From assembly GCF_000013645.1 (NCBI RefSeq), contig NC_007952.1, forward strand, positions 3,038,001-3,102,000: a DNA stretch of 64,000 bases, written 5' to 3'. The position numbers and the translations under genes are program-made. The DNA is from Paraburkholderia xenovorans LB400. GTDB lineage: Bacteria > Pseudomonadota > Gammaproteobacteria > Burkholderiales > Burkholderiaceae. Positions 1 through 9,312 of the stretch are shown here, one piece after another (position 1 is the first letter of the stretch; every line of letters starts with the position of its first letter). The notes beneath the pieces are model-generated. The model was not told the origin of the DNA and did no database searches. It saw only the letters and a list, made by a program, of their open reading frames with translations.

Positions 1-11
1 AGGCTTCCCTG

Positions 12-776
12 ATGACACAGGACATGCCGAACGTCAGCACTGCGCACCTCGATACGCCCGATCTGCGCAAACTCGAACCGCGCGCGGTTTCGCCACACGC
101 GCCGCGCATCCTTCTGCTGTTTGGCTCGTTGCGCGCCACCTCATACAGCCGGCTTCTCACGCTCGAAGCCGAACGCATCCTGCGCCATTTCGGCGCACAA
201 ACACGGGTTTTCGATCCGCACGGCCTGCCGCTGGTGGATAGCGTGCCTGCCGACCATCCGAAGGTGGTCGAACTGCGTAAGCTCTCGGAGTGGTCCGAAG
301 GGCAAGTTTGGTGCAGCCCCGAACGTCACGGAACCCTGACGGCGGTATTCAAGAACCAGATCGACTGGCTACCGCTCGAAAGCGGCGGCGTTCGCCCGAC
401 GCAAGGCCGCACGCTCGCGGTGATGCAGGTGTGCGGCGGATCGCAATCGTTCAACGCTGTGAACGCGCTGCGCATTCTCGGCCGCTGGATGCGTATGGTG
501 ACCATCCCCAATCAGTCTTCGGTGGCGAAGGCGTGGCAGGAGTTCGACGCAAACGGGCGGATGAAACCATCGGCTTATTACGATCGTGTCGTCGACGTGA
601 TGGAGGAACTGTACAAGTTCACGCTGCTGGTGCGTGACCGCTCGGACTACCTGACCGATCGCTACAGCGAGCGCAAGGAGACGCACCCGGAGCTGGCGAC
701 GACACTGGCGGCCGCCGCCATGAACCAGAACGCGGTGACCGCCAATGCAGACACTGACGACAGCGAAACGGAGTGA
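12..776 (+). CDS. arsH: ArsH-type NADPH-dependent FMN oxidoreductase
   Basis: Flavodoxin-fold FMN reductase of the arsenic-resistance ArsH type. Family members oxidise trivalent organoarsenicals or reduce quinones in the cytosol using NADPH. Visible signals are the FMN phosphate loop GSLRATSYSR (about residues 38-47) and the ArsH-specific block SPERHGTLTAVFKNQIDW (about 102-119). The 254-aa length fits the family. The ATG overlaps a TGA (TGATG) at the very start of the window, so an upstream gene, perhaps another ars gene, probably ends there; that part is inference. The C-terminal 20 residues are low-complexity and acidic. Confidence 0.9.
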   Translation: MTQDMPNVSTAHLDTPDLRKLEPRAVSPHAPRILLLFGSLRATSYSRLLTLEAERILRHFGAQTRVFDPHGLPLVDSVPADHPKVVELRKLSEWSEGQVWCSPERHGTLTAVFKNQIDWLPLESGGVRPTQGRTLAVMQVCGGSQSFNAVNALRILGRWMRMVTIPNQSSVAKAWQEFDANGRMKPSAYYDRVVDVMEELYKFTLLVRDRSDYLTDRYSERKETHPELATTLAAAAMNQNAVTANADTDDSETE

Positions 777-916
777 CGGCCACGGCGGGCGGGTCGAGCT
801 TACTGGCGAGGATCTCGGAGGCTTCGGCGGGTAGGGGTTCGCGTTCGGCCCAAGTCCCCCCTCGACTCGATGCGAGCGCTCCGGCAGATGCCGAACTGGA
901 ACGGGCAATAGTTAGC

Positions 917-2596
<1,680 letters not shown>

Positions 2597-2850
2597 AAGG
2601 GGCTACTTCGGAGAAGATAGGCATGATAGCCGACCGGAGGTACAGGGCCGCTTCTTTTGTGGGCGCGCGGGGGAAGAGCGGCTTTCGCTTTGCGGGGTTC
2701 CCGGCCAGGAGCGACCATTCAGCCTCGCGACCCAAATCGTCGACAATCCTGGCAGTCCCAGCCCGCGTCTTGGGATTGCGTTCTGCGCATGGAACCATGA
2801 ACTCATCGAGTCCAAAGCAGAACCCAGCGGAGAAGATATAGTGGCCCCGA

Positions 2851-3516
2851 TCATTTCCCTCGAAGTTCGCAGAGCACCTTTACGAGTTCGTCTACGCACG
2901 TCGATGGGTTACCCATGCCAGGCAAATCTTGCCTCTCCTGCCTCGCCTTGATCCGAGCTGCATTAGTGTAAGCAGTTTCGAGGCGAGTGCGCGTTACTTC
3001 GAATATGCCTTTTCGACCTTTTTCGTAGCCAGGTATAAAGCGATCACACAGCAGCCGTAAGACCTCGTCGCGATGTATATTCCGCTCTACCCCCTCAAAA
3101 TGCAGCACCAACCACAACTCGAAACTCGGGTTAGATGGAATAGCCCTAACCTCTATCGGTTGTTTCAGTTCATTTCGAAGCTTCTTGTCGTGGGCCTTCG
3201 CCTTGTTCAGCGCGTCTTCGTATCCAGGATGATCGTCGCGGTCGATGACGCAGAAAACTTTCTCCCATTCACGCGTCTCCTCACACAGATCGAGAGCGAA
3301 TTCGACTACCTGAAGCGGTGTAGTGCCGTACTCGCTGTGGCAGACCTTAACGTGCGTCGTAGCTAGCTTGTAATACTTTCGAATCTCTTCAAAATAGAGG
3401 ACCTCGGTTTTCTCGCCTTCTGAGACTATCAGGATCCGGTCGTACGTTTCTCGTTTCGCCTTTTTCCGAGCGAGGTGCTTCGCTTGCCGGATACGAGGAT
3501 GATTGTCAATCGCCAC
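2851..3516 (-). CDS. RloB-like (AbiLii-type) TOPRIM-like protein
   Basis: Second gene of an RloA/RloB (AbiL-like) pair. The protein has a TOPRIM-like arrangement: the acidic loop SEGEKTE (Glu33) followed by VIDRDDH (Asp92, Asp94, Asp95), matching the metal-binding E...DxD pattern of OLD-type nucleases. A basic N-terminus (ARKKAKR, about residues 16-22) could bind nucleic acid. Translation starts at GTG five bases after the stop codon of the ATPase gene, so the two are co-transcribed. Family knowledge links RloA/RloB pairs to restriction loci and abortive infection; phage defence here is inference. The gene is AT-richer than its neighbours, which suggests transfer. Confidence 0.8.
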   Translation of the reverse strand: MAIDNHPRIRQAKHLARKKAKRETYDRILIVSEGEKTEVLYFEEIRKYYKLATTHVKVCHSEYGTTPLQVVEFALDLCEETREWEKVFCVIDRDDHPGYEDALNKAKAHDKKLRNELKQPIEVRAIPSNPSFELWLVLHFEGVERNIHRDEVLRLLCDRFIPGYEKGRKGIFEVTRTRLETAYTNAARIKARQERQDLPGMGNPSTCVDELVKVLCELRGK

Positions 3517-3521
3517 AGTGA

Positions 3522-4790
3522 TTAGTCCTTCTGCACTAAGTCATCAAAGTCCTCAATGTCCTCGATCATGGGCAGCGCACCATATCGGCCGGAAAGGTAA
3601 CCACGCTCCAAGGCTTCGTTCTTCCGTGGACTGAATTCGGACAGCGGGACGATAGTGCTGACCTGGTCTTGCCCCTTCTCCATGAACCAGATTTGATCCC
3701 GACGAAAGATATTCGCATCGAGCAGGGAGGTGTCGTGCGTTGTGAATATCAATTGTGCCGCGCTGCCGTCACGCGTCGGAAGATGGAATAATTGGACCAG
3801 GAATCTTGTGATATGAGAGTGTAGGCTCCCGTCTAGTTCATCAACGACCACCGCACGGCCGACCTTCAATGCGTCGATTATTGGCGCTGCAAACGCGAAC
3901 AGGCGCTGCGTGCCCGTTGACTCCTCCTCCATCTGGAAAATGGCGCTTGCCTTCGCAGACCTGTGCATGAACAACGGAACACGTACCTCCCGCTCTGACA
4001 CTGTGTGCAGAGGGCCGTTTTCGCTGATTTCTACGTTGAACACATGTTGCTTCTGGACGCGAGTTGAGAGATCGGAGATTCCGATGTCCGCCGCATTCAG
4101 GAATTCGACCAGCATTTTTTTGCCGTCGTCAGTCGCAGCACGATTTGTCGAGAAATCAAACATCGGCTGAGTACCCGCAGCAAATATGCTCAGATGCGAC
4201 GTTATCCAGTCATAGATTGGACGCAAACTATCGCTATTAAGTTGGACAGCCGTCGAGAGAAACAGCGCGTTCGACCGCGTCGCAACCTGCCAGACCTTTC
4301 TTTGCCCAACAAGCGATGACCCGAAGGTATAGGTGTGCACCGACTCAGCGAGTCCCTTTCGCTCGAACCATGTCTGCGGCTTTGGTGCCTTATATACATA
4401 CAACCATTCTTCTGCAATCCTGTCAGGGAGCAGGGCGAATCCGTACTGGTAGCGGACTTTGTCCTGGATAAACGTAAACTCGAATTCTGACGGCTGGGTG
4501 ACCGTAATAGGGTCCAACTTGAACGGAGCGTAGTTCAGTGGCTGATCTGGTTTCAAAGTTGCCGAGGTGGCAACTACGGCCTGCGCGAACTGCATGGCGC
4601 TGACGAGCGCCGATTTCCCGCTCGCGTTCGGACCGTAAACGACGGCGGAACGAAGCAGCGTCGGAATCGCCGAAATCCCCGTCTCGACAGTGTTTGTGGT
4701 GGCTTTCTCTTTGTCTTTGCTGGCCACCATGCTCAGGCACAAGTCGTCACGGATCGACCTGAAGTTCTTGACGCGAAATTCGACCAGCAC
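3522..4790 (-). CDS. RloA-like (AbiLi-type) AAA ATPase
   Basis: SMC/OLD-like AAA ATPase predicted to sense phage infection and control its RloB partner. The N-terminus VEFRVKNFRSI is the standard start of AAA_15/AAA_21 proteins. Walker A is YGPNASGKS (about residues 53-61), Walker B is AVVVDELDGSLH and the H-loop is IFTTHDTSLLD. The GTG at 4790 is chosen because GGAGG lies six bases upstream and the family homology begins immediately after it. A longer in-frame ATG at 4853 would add 21 residues unlike the family. The protein is 422 aa. Confidence 0.83.
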   Translation of the reverse strand: MLVEFRVKNFRSIRDDLCLSMVASKDKEKATTNTVETGISAIPTLLRSAVVYGPNASGKSALVSAMQFAQAVVATSATLKPDQPLNYAPFKLDPITVTQPSEFEFTFIQDKVRYQYGFALLPDRIAEEWLYVYKAPKPQTWFERKGLAESVHTYTFGSSLVGQRKVWQVATRSNALFLSTAVQLNSDSLRPIYDWITSHLSIFAAGTQPMFDFSTNRAATDDGKKMLVEFLNAADIGISDLSTRVQKQHVFNVEISENGPLHTVSEREVRVPLFMHRSAKASAIFQMEEESTGTQRLFAFAAPIIDALKVGRAVVVDELDGSLHSHITRFLVQLFHLPTRDGSAAQLIFTTHDTSLLDANIFRRDQIWFMEKGQDQVSTIVPLSEFSPRKNEALERGYLSGRYGALPMIEDIEDFDDLVQKD

Positions 4791-5319
4791 GGCACACCTC
4801 CAATTATAAAGGCGATATTTGCACAAAATCCGCAAAATTTCAATGTATTTCAATCATGCATTCGCGTCGAACTGGTACGCGTGGGTTTGATAAATTGGCT
4901 GCAACTTCGTCAGGCGCTACCCAAGTGCACCCCTAGTCTCTGCGCTTACGCTGGCCTGAATACCGATGAGTGGAGCCCACGAGACACGAAATCGGAGTTC
5001 ACTGACAACAGAAACAAGAAATGTGGCAGATGCTGAACTCGAACTGGACGGTCTCGTTGCCTCGTAGAGTTTTGCTCGACCGAAATGTTTCCACATGAGT
5101 GACCGCTTTGTAGCGCGAGTACGGTCTCTTGTGGGTCGAGTCATGCCCCTTTGCATGAGGCGCGCGCCCGCTGCGATCGTCGCAAAGGGCCGTGGGACGC
5201 GGTGCGGCCATGAGCGGTTCATCGTCGCGGCGTCCGCATAGCAGCCGTTCGCCCGTACAGTGACACCCCGCGATAGGGGACGAGGTTATGATCGCACTTT
5301 AGATCCGCCCGATTTCGGC
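4791..5319. other. intergenic stretch without recognised gene
   Basis: About 530 bases between the RloA gene and the next membrane-protein gene. The part next to RloA is AT-rich, includes several A/T runs and is the likely promoter region for the RloAB pair. No convincing coding sequence, tRNA or attachment repeat was seen. A short ORF after a GGGGACGAGG box near 5286 is only four codons long. Confidence 0.5.
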
Positions 5320-6114
5320 ATGCTCGCGCTCAAACTAACGCTTGTCCCGCTGTTCGTCCTTGTCGTTTCGATGTCGGGTAAATGGTGGGGGCCATCTATT
5401 GCTGGCTGGTTGGCTGGTCTACCTGTGATTGCCGGTCCGATTCTGTTCATTCTTGTGCTCGCGCATGGCCCGAGCTTCGGCGCGCGCGCTGCCACGCTGT
5501 CGCTTTCCGCAATCCTCGCGTCAGAAGCATTCAATTTTGCATATGCGTGGACCTGCCGCTCGCGTTCGTGGCCGGTAGCATTAGCCGTCGGGCTCATTAC
5601 GTGGTTTATCTCCGCGTATGGCTTATCAATGTTGCCGACTTCACCTGTCTGGGCCGCGACCGCCGCCCTCGCTGCGATGTGCTTCGGCCAGTCGTTCTTG
5701 CCGCGCAGCTCGGCCGGGGCAGCAGGTGCGCCGCTTACGCGCTCCGACCTGACAGGAAGGATGGTTGCTGGCGCGGTCCTGACGCTGCTGGTTACCTCGT
5801 TATCCGGTTGGGCTGGCCCCGCATGGAGCGGTCTGCTCGCAGTATTCCCACTGCTGGGAATCGTTTTATCGGTGTCGTCACACCGTGCACATGGGCCGGC
5901 CTTTGTGATTTCGCTGCTTCGAGGCATGGTGCTTGGCAGGTTCTCGTTTGCGGCATTTTGTTTGTCGCTCTCGTTCTCACTGCCTTACCAGAGTCCACTT
6001 GTGGCCTTCGCCGAGGCCTCAGTCCTGGCGATGATCGTGCAATGGGGCACCAGGCGACTAGCAACGATTCAGCGCGCAAAAATTACAGAGCCGAGCGTCG
6101 TTGCTACGGATTGA
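5320..6114 (+). CDS. integral membrane protein with internal duplication
   Basis: Unrecognised inner-membrane protein of about 264 aa with eight or nine hydrophobic helices. Its two halves resemble each other: WWGPSIAGWLAGLPVIAGP followed by AHGPSFGARAA in the first half, and GWAGPAWSGLLAVFPLLG followed by AHGPAFVISLL in the second. This suggests an ancient tandem duplication, as in many small transporters. The ATG at 5320 (MLALKLTLVPL) is preferred because hydrophobic sequence begins there. A GTG at 5260 would add 20 polar residues, and neither site has a good ribosome-binding site. Substrate unknown. Confidence 0.65.
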   Translation: MLALKLTLVPLFVLVVSMSGKWWGPSIAGWLAGLPVIAGPILFILVLAHGPSFGARAATLSLSAILASEAFNFAYAWTCRSRSWPVALAVGLITWFISAYGLSMLPTSPVWAATAALAAMCFGQSFLPRSSAGAAGAPLTRSDLTGRMVAGAVLTLLVTSLSGWAGPAWSGLLAVFPLLGIVLSVSSHRAHGPAFVISLLRGMVLGRFSFAAFCLSLSFSLPYQSPLVAFAEASVLAMIVQWGTRRLATIQRAKITEPSVVATD

Positions 6115-6230
6115 CGCTTCAACCGTATATCGCCGGCTAAGTGCCGGTTGAGCGTCGACTTTCATGTGGATCACGATCGTCCCTTGAAGGTTCTACCAGG
6201 AGAACAGGGTTATGGTCACCACTGAACGTC

Positions 6231-6307
6231 GGTGACCACGTCATCGACGGAATGGATCACATGCATCTGAACGAAGCGGGCCTCGTCGATAGCATGACCG
6301 TGGCATG
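6231..6307 (+). pseudogene. possible C-terminal remnant of a SnoaL/NTF2-like protein
   Basis: The frame reads GDHVIDGMDHMHLNEAGLVD and stops at TGA 6305-6307. This resembles the last strand of SnoaL-like (NTF2-fold) proteins, which typically end with a similar pattern. No start codon and no upstream homology were found, so it would be a fragment only. Confidence 0.3.
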
Positions 6308-6821
6308 ACGGCCGCTTCCGTCTGTTGTCGCGGTCCAGCAGAAGCTTGCCCCGAGATTGGGAGGAAATAGGGAGCGGCAGTAACGGCTGACGGTACGATC
6401 AGTGCAAGACTGCTTCACGCGCCCAGTATAAGAGACCCGAACCATACAACCAGGGCAACTGGCTAATTCCTCCGAAGAAGCGGGCATTTCCTGCGTTATT
6501 CCGCCCTTTGCAAGTCGATCATTATTCCCATACTGCGCAATGGTGGCCATAGGTGTCGGAGTCGGCCGTGCTGGAGGGAGGACAACTCCGGCTCGGTCAA
6601 AGTGGTAATCGTAAAGTGGGTAAATTGACAGGATAAAAAACAACGGAGTGATCGTAGTGCGTGCGCCACCCGCTGTTACTTTTATTTCCAGATCCCTGCG
6701 GTGTTCGTCCATTGTCGCCCGACCTGGGTGAGGTACGCCTTTGCATGTTGCAAAGACATGCTTCCCATGAAGTCAGGCCAAGGGCTGAACACTGCCGCAC
6801 AACGCATGCAAGAGGCTCTTC
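6308..6821. other. intergenic stretch without recognised gene
   Basis: No supported gene. Base composition falls from GC-rich to AT-richer toward the methyltransferase gene, consistent with a boundary between acquired segments. A hairpin-forming pair GGTCACC/GGTGACC lies just before this stretch, at about 6214-6237. Confidence 0.4.
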
Positions 6822-7673
6822 ATGTCCAACACGGTAGAAAAACACAGCTGCATCATCTGCCAATCGGATACGCATTATTTCTTTTCAAAGGACTACCCAA
6901 CCTATCCGGGCAGCCCTTTCGAAGGTACCTTGACTGTCAACTTCTGGAGATGCGGTAACTGCGGATTTGTCATCTCCAGGACACATCAGGAAATGACGTC
7001 GGATCAATGGTCGCAACTCAATTCGAGTTGGCACCATGCTTTCGAAACCGACGTCAAGTCGCGAACAACCAATCAGCCTCCGTACGCAGATCAAGCTCTG
7101 GCGCTGACGATGCTCAATAAGAACAATGTCGTCGATGCCAATGATGCGCTCGACTACGCAGCGGGCTACGGTACATTTTCCAGGTGCCTAAAAAAGTATT
7201 TTGGCACCGAGATTGAAATCTTTGACCGTTACGTTCATAGCAGCGACCAGTCACTTCGTTATGTCAATGAAGGCGACTTGAAAACGTATAAGCTGGTCGT
7301 AAACAGCGCTATGTTCGAGCACGTGCTGGATCGGAGCGCGCTGGACGAGGTGAATGGGTTGGTAGCAGATGATGGTGTACTCATGCTTCACACCGTTGTT
7401 TGCGAAAGGATTCCTAAGGACCCGAACTGGTTCTATATCAATACTATGGTCCATACCGCACTCCATACGAATAAGAGCATGGAAATATTGATGCAGCAGT
7501 GGGGATACGCCGCCTCCGTGTATTCGCCCCAGGCTAAGAGCTGGTTCCTGTTCAAGAAAGGGAGCTCCAAATTAAGAGAGCTACAGGCAACCGTGGCAGA
7601 AATAAATAGCGAATTGCAAACTACCTATTTTCACTATAAAGACGGTTTTCTGGATTACTGGAAGGGTTTCTGA
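6822..7673 (+). CDS. class I SAM-dependent methyltransferase with N-terminal Cys4 site
   Basis: A 283-aa cytosolic protein. The N-terminus carries CIIC (Cys10, Cys13) and CGNC (Cys44, Cys47), a probable zinc-binding module as seen in sugar C-methyltransferase-like proteins. A Rossmann methyltransferase domain follows. Motif I is the degenerate LDYAAGYGTFSRCL (about 108-121) and the motif II region is LVVNSAMFEHVLDR. The family usually modifies sugars or small metabolites, but no glycan or polyketide genes lie nearby, so its substrate is unknown. The gene is clearly AT-richer than the window average, suggesting transfer. It lies just upstream of the insertion sequence. Confidence 0.72.
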   Translation: MSNTVEKHSCIICQSDTHYFFSKDYPTYPGSPFEGTLTVNFWRCGNCGFVISRTHQEMTSDQWSQLNSSWHHAFETDVKSRTTNQPPYADQALALTMLNKNNVVDANDALDYAAGYGTFSRCLKKYFGTEIEIFDRYVHSSDQSLRYVNEGDLKTYKLVVNSAMFEHVLDRSALDEVNGLVADDGVLMLHTVVCERIPKDPNWFYINTMVHTALHTNKSMEILMQQWGYAASVYSPQAKSWFLFKKGSSKLRELQATVAEINSELQTTYFHYKDGFLDYWKGF

Positions 7674-7748
7674 CGAGAACGCCTCTCTGCGACTGCCACG
7701 CGTCACCTCAAAGGGTTGTAGCCCCCCACCTGATTGTTGGCGCCTTCG

Positions 7749-7757
7749 ACTGGCAAG
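7749..7757. repeat. target-site duplication, left copy
   Basis: ACTGGCAAG directly abuts the left inverted repeat of the insertion sequence and is repeated identically at 9189-9197. A length of 9 bp matches IS256-family duplications (8-9 bp). Confidence 0.9.
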
Positions 7758-7782
7758 GAGCTAACGTCAAGAGTGGTGTACG
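7758..7782 (+). repeat. IS256-family left inverted repeat
   Basis: Begins GAGCTAACGTC and ends GTGGTGTACG. It matches the reverse complement of 9164-9188 at 21 of 25 positions. Confidence 0.9.
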
Positions 7783-7804
7783 AACATTTTGATGGCGGTC
7801 GATT

Positions 7805-9070
7805 TCAAGCGGCGCGTTTCTGCTGAACCGGTCGATCGTCTTGCACCGGTTCGCCGTCCTTAAAGGCAATGCCCTCGAGCAACAGCTTGATCTTTTCCGG
7901 GCCGTTAATACGGCGCCAAGTCTTCTCAGCCTCCTCGATCAGCTTGAATGCCAGACCGAGGAAGGTTGGTCGCGACACGCAATTGCGCGTACGTGTCGTG
8001 CGGTGCCGCACGGTCGCGAACGTCGACTCGATCGCGTTGGTGGTGCGCAGATGCTGCCAATGCTCGGCAGGGAAGTCGTAAAACGCGAGCAAGCTGTCTC
8101 GATCCTTCTTCAGCGTTTCGGCTGCTTTCGGATATTTCGCCGCATAGATCGACACGAAACGATCGAACGCGGCATGTGCCTCGGCGCGCGTGGCGGCCAT
8201 CCAGATCGCCTGCATGTCCGCCTTCGCGCGCCCCTGTTGCGACTTCGGCAGCGCATTGAGCACGTTGCCCATCTTGTGAAACCAGCAGCGCTGGCCACGC
8301 GTGGCCGGAAACACTTCTTCCAGGGCCGCCCAGAAGCCCATTGCGCCGTCGCCAACAGCCAGCAATGGCCCCGCCTGCAAGCCACGCGCTTTCAGCTCCA
8401 GCAGCAGCTCCAGCCACGACGCCTTCGTCTCACGGTAGCCGTCGCCGATCGCCACGCGCTCTTTGCTCCCATCCGGCCTCACGCCGATGATCACCAGCAG
8501 GCATTGACCGTCCGAATTCTCGCTGCGCAGCCCGGTGTGAATGCCGTCGACCCACCAGTACACATAGCGCGATTTCGACAAGTCTCGCTTGCTCCAGGCT
8601 ACGTGTTCTTCGGTCCATTGCGCCTTTAGCCGGCTCACCACATTCGCCGACAAACCCTTGGCATCCTCACCCAACAGCACGCTCAACGCTTCGCTCATGT
8701 CGCCCGTCGAGATGCCCTTCAGATACAGCCACGGCAACGCGGCGCTCACGCGGGGCGACTTCCTCACGTACGGCGGCACGATCGACGAATTGAACTTCAC
8801 GCCTGATCCCGATCGATCGCGCACCTTCGGCACTTTCACCGGAATCGGCCCGGCCGCCGTCAATACCTCGCGTTCCGGCAAGTAGCCGTTGCGCACCACG
8901 GCGCGCTGCCCGTGCATGGTCTTGACGTTCGCGAACCGCTCCATCAGCTCTGCCAGCTCCGCTTCAATCGCTTGTTGAATCACCTGCCGTGCTCCTTGGC
9001 GGACCAACTCGTCCAGGCCGAGACCGGCACCCGATAGACCGATGACTTCTTTTTCCGTAAACTTGCTCAT
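7805..9070 (-). CDS. IS256-family (MULE-type) transposase
   Basis: A 421-aa DDE transposase. Candidate catalytic residues are Asp in WWVDGIHTG, Asp in LLAVGDGAMGFW and Glu in TTNAIESTFATVRHRT. CWFHKMGNVLNALPKS is the typical IS256 block between the second Asp and the Glu. The full length and absence of frameshifts suggest a functional enzyme. It ends 47 bases inside the left terminus and starts 118 bases inside the right one. Confidence 0.95.
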   Translation of the reverse strand: MSKFTEKEVIGLSGAGLGLDELVRQGARQVIQQAIEAELAELMERFANVKTMHGQRAVVRNGYLPEREVLTAAGPIPVKVPKVRDRSGSGVKFNSSIVPPYVRKSPRVSAALPWLYLKGISTGDMSEALSVLLGEDAKGLSANVVSRLKAQWTEEHVAWSKRDLSKSRYVYWWVDGIHTGLRSENSDGQCLLVIIGVRPDGSKERVAIGDGYRETKASWLELLLELKARGLQAGPLLAVGDGAMGFWAALEEVFPATRGQRCWFHKMGNVLNALPKSQQGRAKADMQAIWMAATRAEAHAAFDRFVSIYAAKYPKAAETLKKDRDSLLAFYDFPAEHWQHLRTTNAIESTFATVRHRTTRTRNCVSRPTFLGLAFKLIEEAEKTWRRINGPEKIKLLLEGIAFKDGEPVQDDRPVQQKRAA

Positions 9071-9163
9071 GGTGGATGGTTTGTTGTTTGCTGGTTTCCG
9101 ACTTCGACAATCAGATTCTCAGCTGAAACCTCCACCGCCTTCAACCTTCCGCCTCAACTCCCC

Positions 9164-9188
9164 CGTACACCACTTCCGACTTTAGCTC
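9164..9188 (-). repeat. IS256-family right inverted repeat
   Basis: Reads CGTACACCACTTCC then GACTTTAGCTC on the plus strand. This is the inverted partner of 7758-7782. Confidence 0.9.
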
Positions 9189-9197
9189 ACTGGCAAG
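9189..9197. repeat. target-site duplication, right copy
   Basis: ACTGGCAAG, identical to 7749-7757 and immediately next to the right inverted repeat. Confidence 0.9.
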
Positions 9198-9240
9198 AGC
9201 GGTGGGCAAGTCGATCGCTCAAGGTTAAAACGCCAGTAAA

Positions 9241-9303
9241 AAGGGCTCGCGTCTCGTCATGCTGATCCTGATTGGCACCGTGCCGACCGCGTACGCACTG
9301 AAC
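9241..9303 (+). pseudogene. fragment of an inorganic phosphate (PiT) transporter
   Basis: The frame reads LVMLILIGTVPTAYALN after a damaged KG motif. It resembles the segment following the SHGSNDGQKG signature of PiT phosphate permeases, recalled as MLILIGTVPTAYALN. The preceding bases carry stops and frame breaks, and homology ends where the GGDEF gene's 3' end begins, so only about 20 codons remain. Confidence is limited by the short length. Confidence 0.5.
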
Positions 9304-9312
9304 ACCCACCGC

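Larger units (their letters stand above)
7758..9188 (-). mobile_element. complete IS256-family insertion sequence (1431 bp)
   Basis: The element is bounded by 25-bp imperfect inverted repeats and a perfect 9-bp direct duplication, and contains one full-length transposase gene on the minus strand. Intact ends and an identical target duplication mean that it inserted recently and may still be active. It separates the methyltransferase gene from a phosphate-permease remnant. Confidence 0.93.

Noticed and set aside
6214..6237. GGTCACC/GGTGACC hairpin as a terminator
   Set aside because: No T-run follows and it overlaps the possible SnoaL remnant frame.
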